A stretch of 5,801 nt of DNA from an uncultured Microbacteriaceae bacterium (GTDB taxonomy: Bacteria; Actinomycetota; Actinomycetes; Actinomycetales; Microbacteriaceae): the NCBI GenBank assembly GCA_937896185.1, contig CALBMG010000209.1:1-5801 (forward strand). Reading direction: 5' to 3'. This document shows positions 4,971-5,801 of the stretch, one piece after another (within the stretch, counting starts at the first letter, position 1; every line of letters begins with the position of its first letter). The notes under the pieces are model-generated. The model made no database searches. It was given only the letters and a program-made list of their open reading frames with translations, and was not told the DNA's origin. The translations under genes were made by a program, and so were the position numbers.

Positions 4971-5801
4971 GTGAATTCTTCAACTGGTTTCGACTTTTCG
5001 GGCCTCCGCCGTTGGCCCGACATCGAAGCCCCAGAACTTGTCGCCGTTGATGCCGCGGACCGGCTGATGGTGCAGCACATGACCGAGGCGATCGAGTCGG
5101 GAATTGTGTCGGACGACGTTCTCGCCGAATCCGTGGTCGTGCTCGGCGATAACTATGGAGCGCTCACGCTGGGAACATTGGCACTGTTCGCCGAGGGTCA
5201 GCCCATGCACATTCGTGTGCACCAGGATTCGCGTGCCGGCGAAATCGCACTCGCCGCAAACCTCGACGACGTCCGCCACCAGATCCCCGAAAACCACACA
5301 TACACGAACCTCACGCTCGGGCCCGAATTGGTTCGAGGCGCTCGACTCGTTCTCATGCGACTTCCTCGCTCGCTTGCGCAGCTCGACGAATGGTGTGCGC
5401 TGGTCGCGGCCTACGCCTCGGAAGATGTTGTCGTTATTTCCGGCGGCCGCATTAAACACATGACCGTCACAATGAATGACGTCTTCGATCGATACTTCGG
5501 TGAACGCCACATCAGCCACGCGGTCCAAAAATCTCGTGTCATTCGATCGTCACGGCCTCGATCCGTCGAGGGTCTACGGGGACTCGAGGCGTGGCCCCAG
5601 TCGACGGCCCACCCCGAATTGGGGCTCACCGTGTGCGCCTCGGGTGGTGTCTTTGCGGGATCCAGTATTGATATCGGCACGCGGGTGCTGCTCGGCGAAT
5701 TGCACAGAACGCCCGATGCCCCTCGGGTAATCGATTTGGGGTGCGGGTCGGGAATTTTGGCCGCCCGATATGCGTCACTGCACCCGGATTCCACGGTGAT
5801 T
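4971..5801 (+). CDS. RlmG/RsmC-type SAM-dependent methyltransferase, 3'-truncated by contig end
   Basis: An open frame of 277 codons runs from GTG to the last base with no stop. The N-terminal half looks like the inactive RlmG/RsmC N-terminal methyltransferase-like domain, with a degenerate DNYGALTLG (60-68) in place of a SAM site. The catalytic domain starts near 215; GGVFAGSSIDIGTRVLL (225-241) is the characteristic GVF-x-x-x-x-D-x-G lead-in of the RlmG/RsmC family, and VIDLGCGSGIL (253-263) is SAM motif I. The catalytic NPP[FY] motif should lie beyond the cut. Known members methylate guanine N2 in 23S (RlmG) or 16S (RsmC) rRNA; full length is about 340-380 residues. An in-frame stop at 4959-4961 makes GTG 4971 the first possible start, and the FSGLRRWPDIEAPELVAVDA opening argues against the later ATG at residue 33. 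It is divergent from the permease gene and unlikely to be functionally tied to it. The exact target guanine is unknown. Confidence 0.87.
   Translation, partial: MNSSTGFDFSGLRRWPDIEAPELVAVDAADRLMVQHMTEAIESGIVSDDVLAESVVVLGDNYGALTLGTLALFAEGQPMHIRVHQDSRAGEIALAANLDDVRHQIPENHTYTNLTLGPELVRGARLVLMRLPRSLAQLDEWCALVAAYASEDVVVISGGRIKHMTVTMNDVFDRYFGERHISHAVQKSRVIRSSRPRSVEGLRGLEAWPQSTAHPELGLTVCASGGVFAGSSIDIGTRVLLGELHRTPDAPRVIDLGCGSGILAARYASLHPDSTVI

Noticed and set aside
4980..5528. Minus-strand open frame of 182 codons at the right end
   Set aside because: It is antisense to the methyltransferase frame, which reads without a stop for 277 codons and holds SAM motif I; the minus-strand product has no family features.

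Overview
This is a draft-assembly or metagenome contig from a high-GC bacterium, most likely an actinobacterium. The family Microbacteriaceae would fit, but that is a guess from protein flavour, GTG starts and a GC content near 60% by eye. The contig is cut at both ends. Bases 1-34 are not genomic: they match the reverse complement of the standard Illumina TruSeq read-through adapter. They create a false stop codon that closes the first gene.

Left part (35-2926): a divergent catabolic locus. A LacI-family regulator gene (1931-2926, +) faces two genes on the minus strand. These are an IolE-like sugar isomerase/epimerase or inosose-dehydratase-type TIM barrel (921-1844) and a Gfo/Idh/MocA oxidoreductase (36-890, 3' end missing). 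The intergenic region carries a perfect 14-bp LacI-type palindrome (1882-1895) placed between a perfect -35 TTGACA and a -10 TAGATT that read toward the catabolic genes. The simplest reading is a sugar- or cyclitol-induced operon with its own local repressor.

Middle part (2936-4821, -): a two-gene pyrimidine-salvage operon. An NCS1-family purine/cytosine permease gene (3433-4821) is followed 26 bp later by a cytosine deaminase gene of the small yeast Fcy1 type (2936-3406). Together they would import cytosine and deaminate it to uracil. The deaminase gene and the lacI-type gene converge with only 9 bp between their stops.

Right part (4971-5801, +): the 5' part of an RlmG/RsmC-type SAM-dependent rRNA guanine methyltransferase gene, running off the contig just after SAM motif I. 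It is divergent from the permease gene. Both divergent genes have a TANNNT -10-like hexamer ending exactly 6 nt before the start codon and no well-placed Shine-Dalgarno, which suggests leaderless transcripts. A tandem 11-bp repeat with a 21-bp period overlaps the permease start.

I found no tRNA, rRNA, CRISPR array, mobile element or clearly new multi-gene system. The most useful observations are the adapter artefact, the operator-promoter layout, the Fcy1-type deaminase/NCS1 pair and the paired leaderless-type starts.
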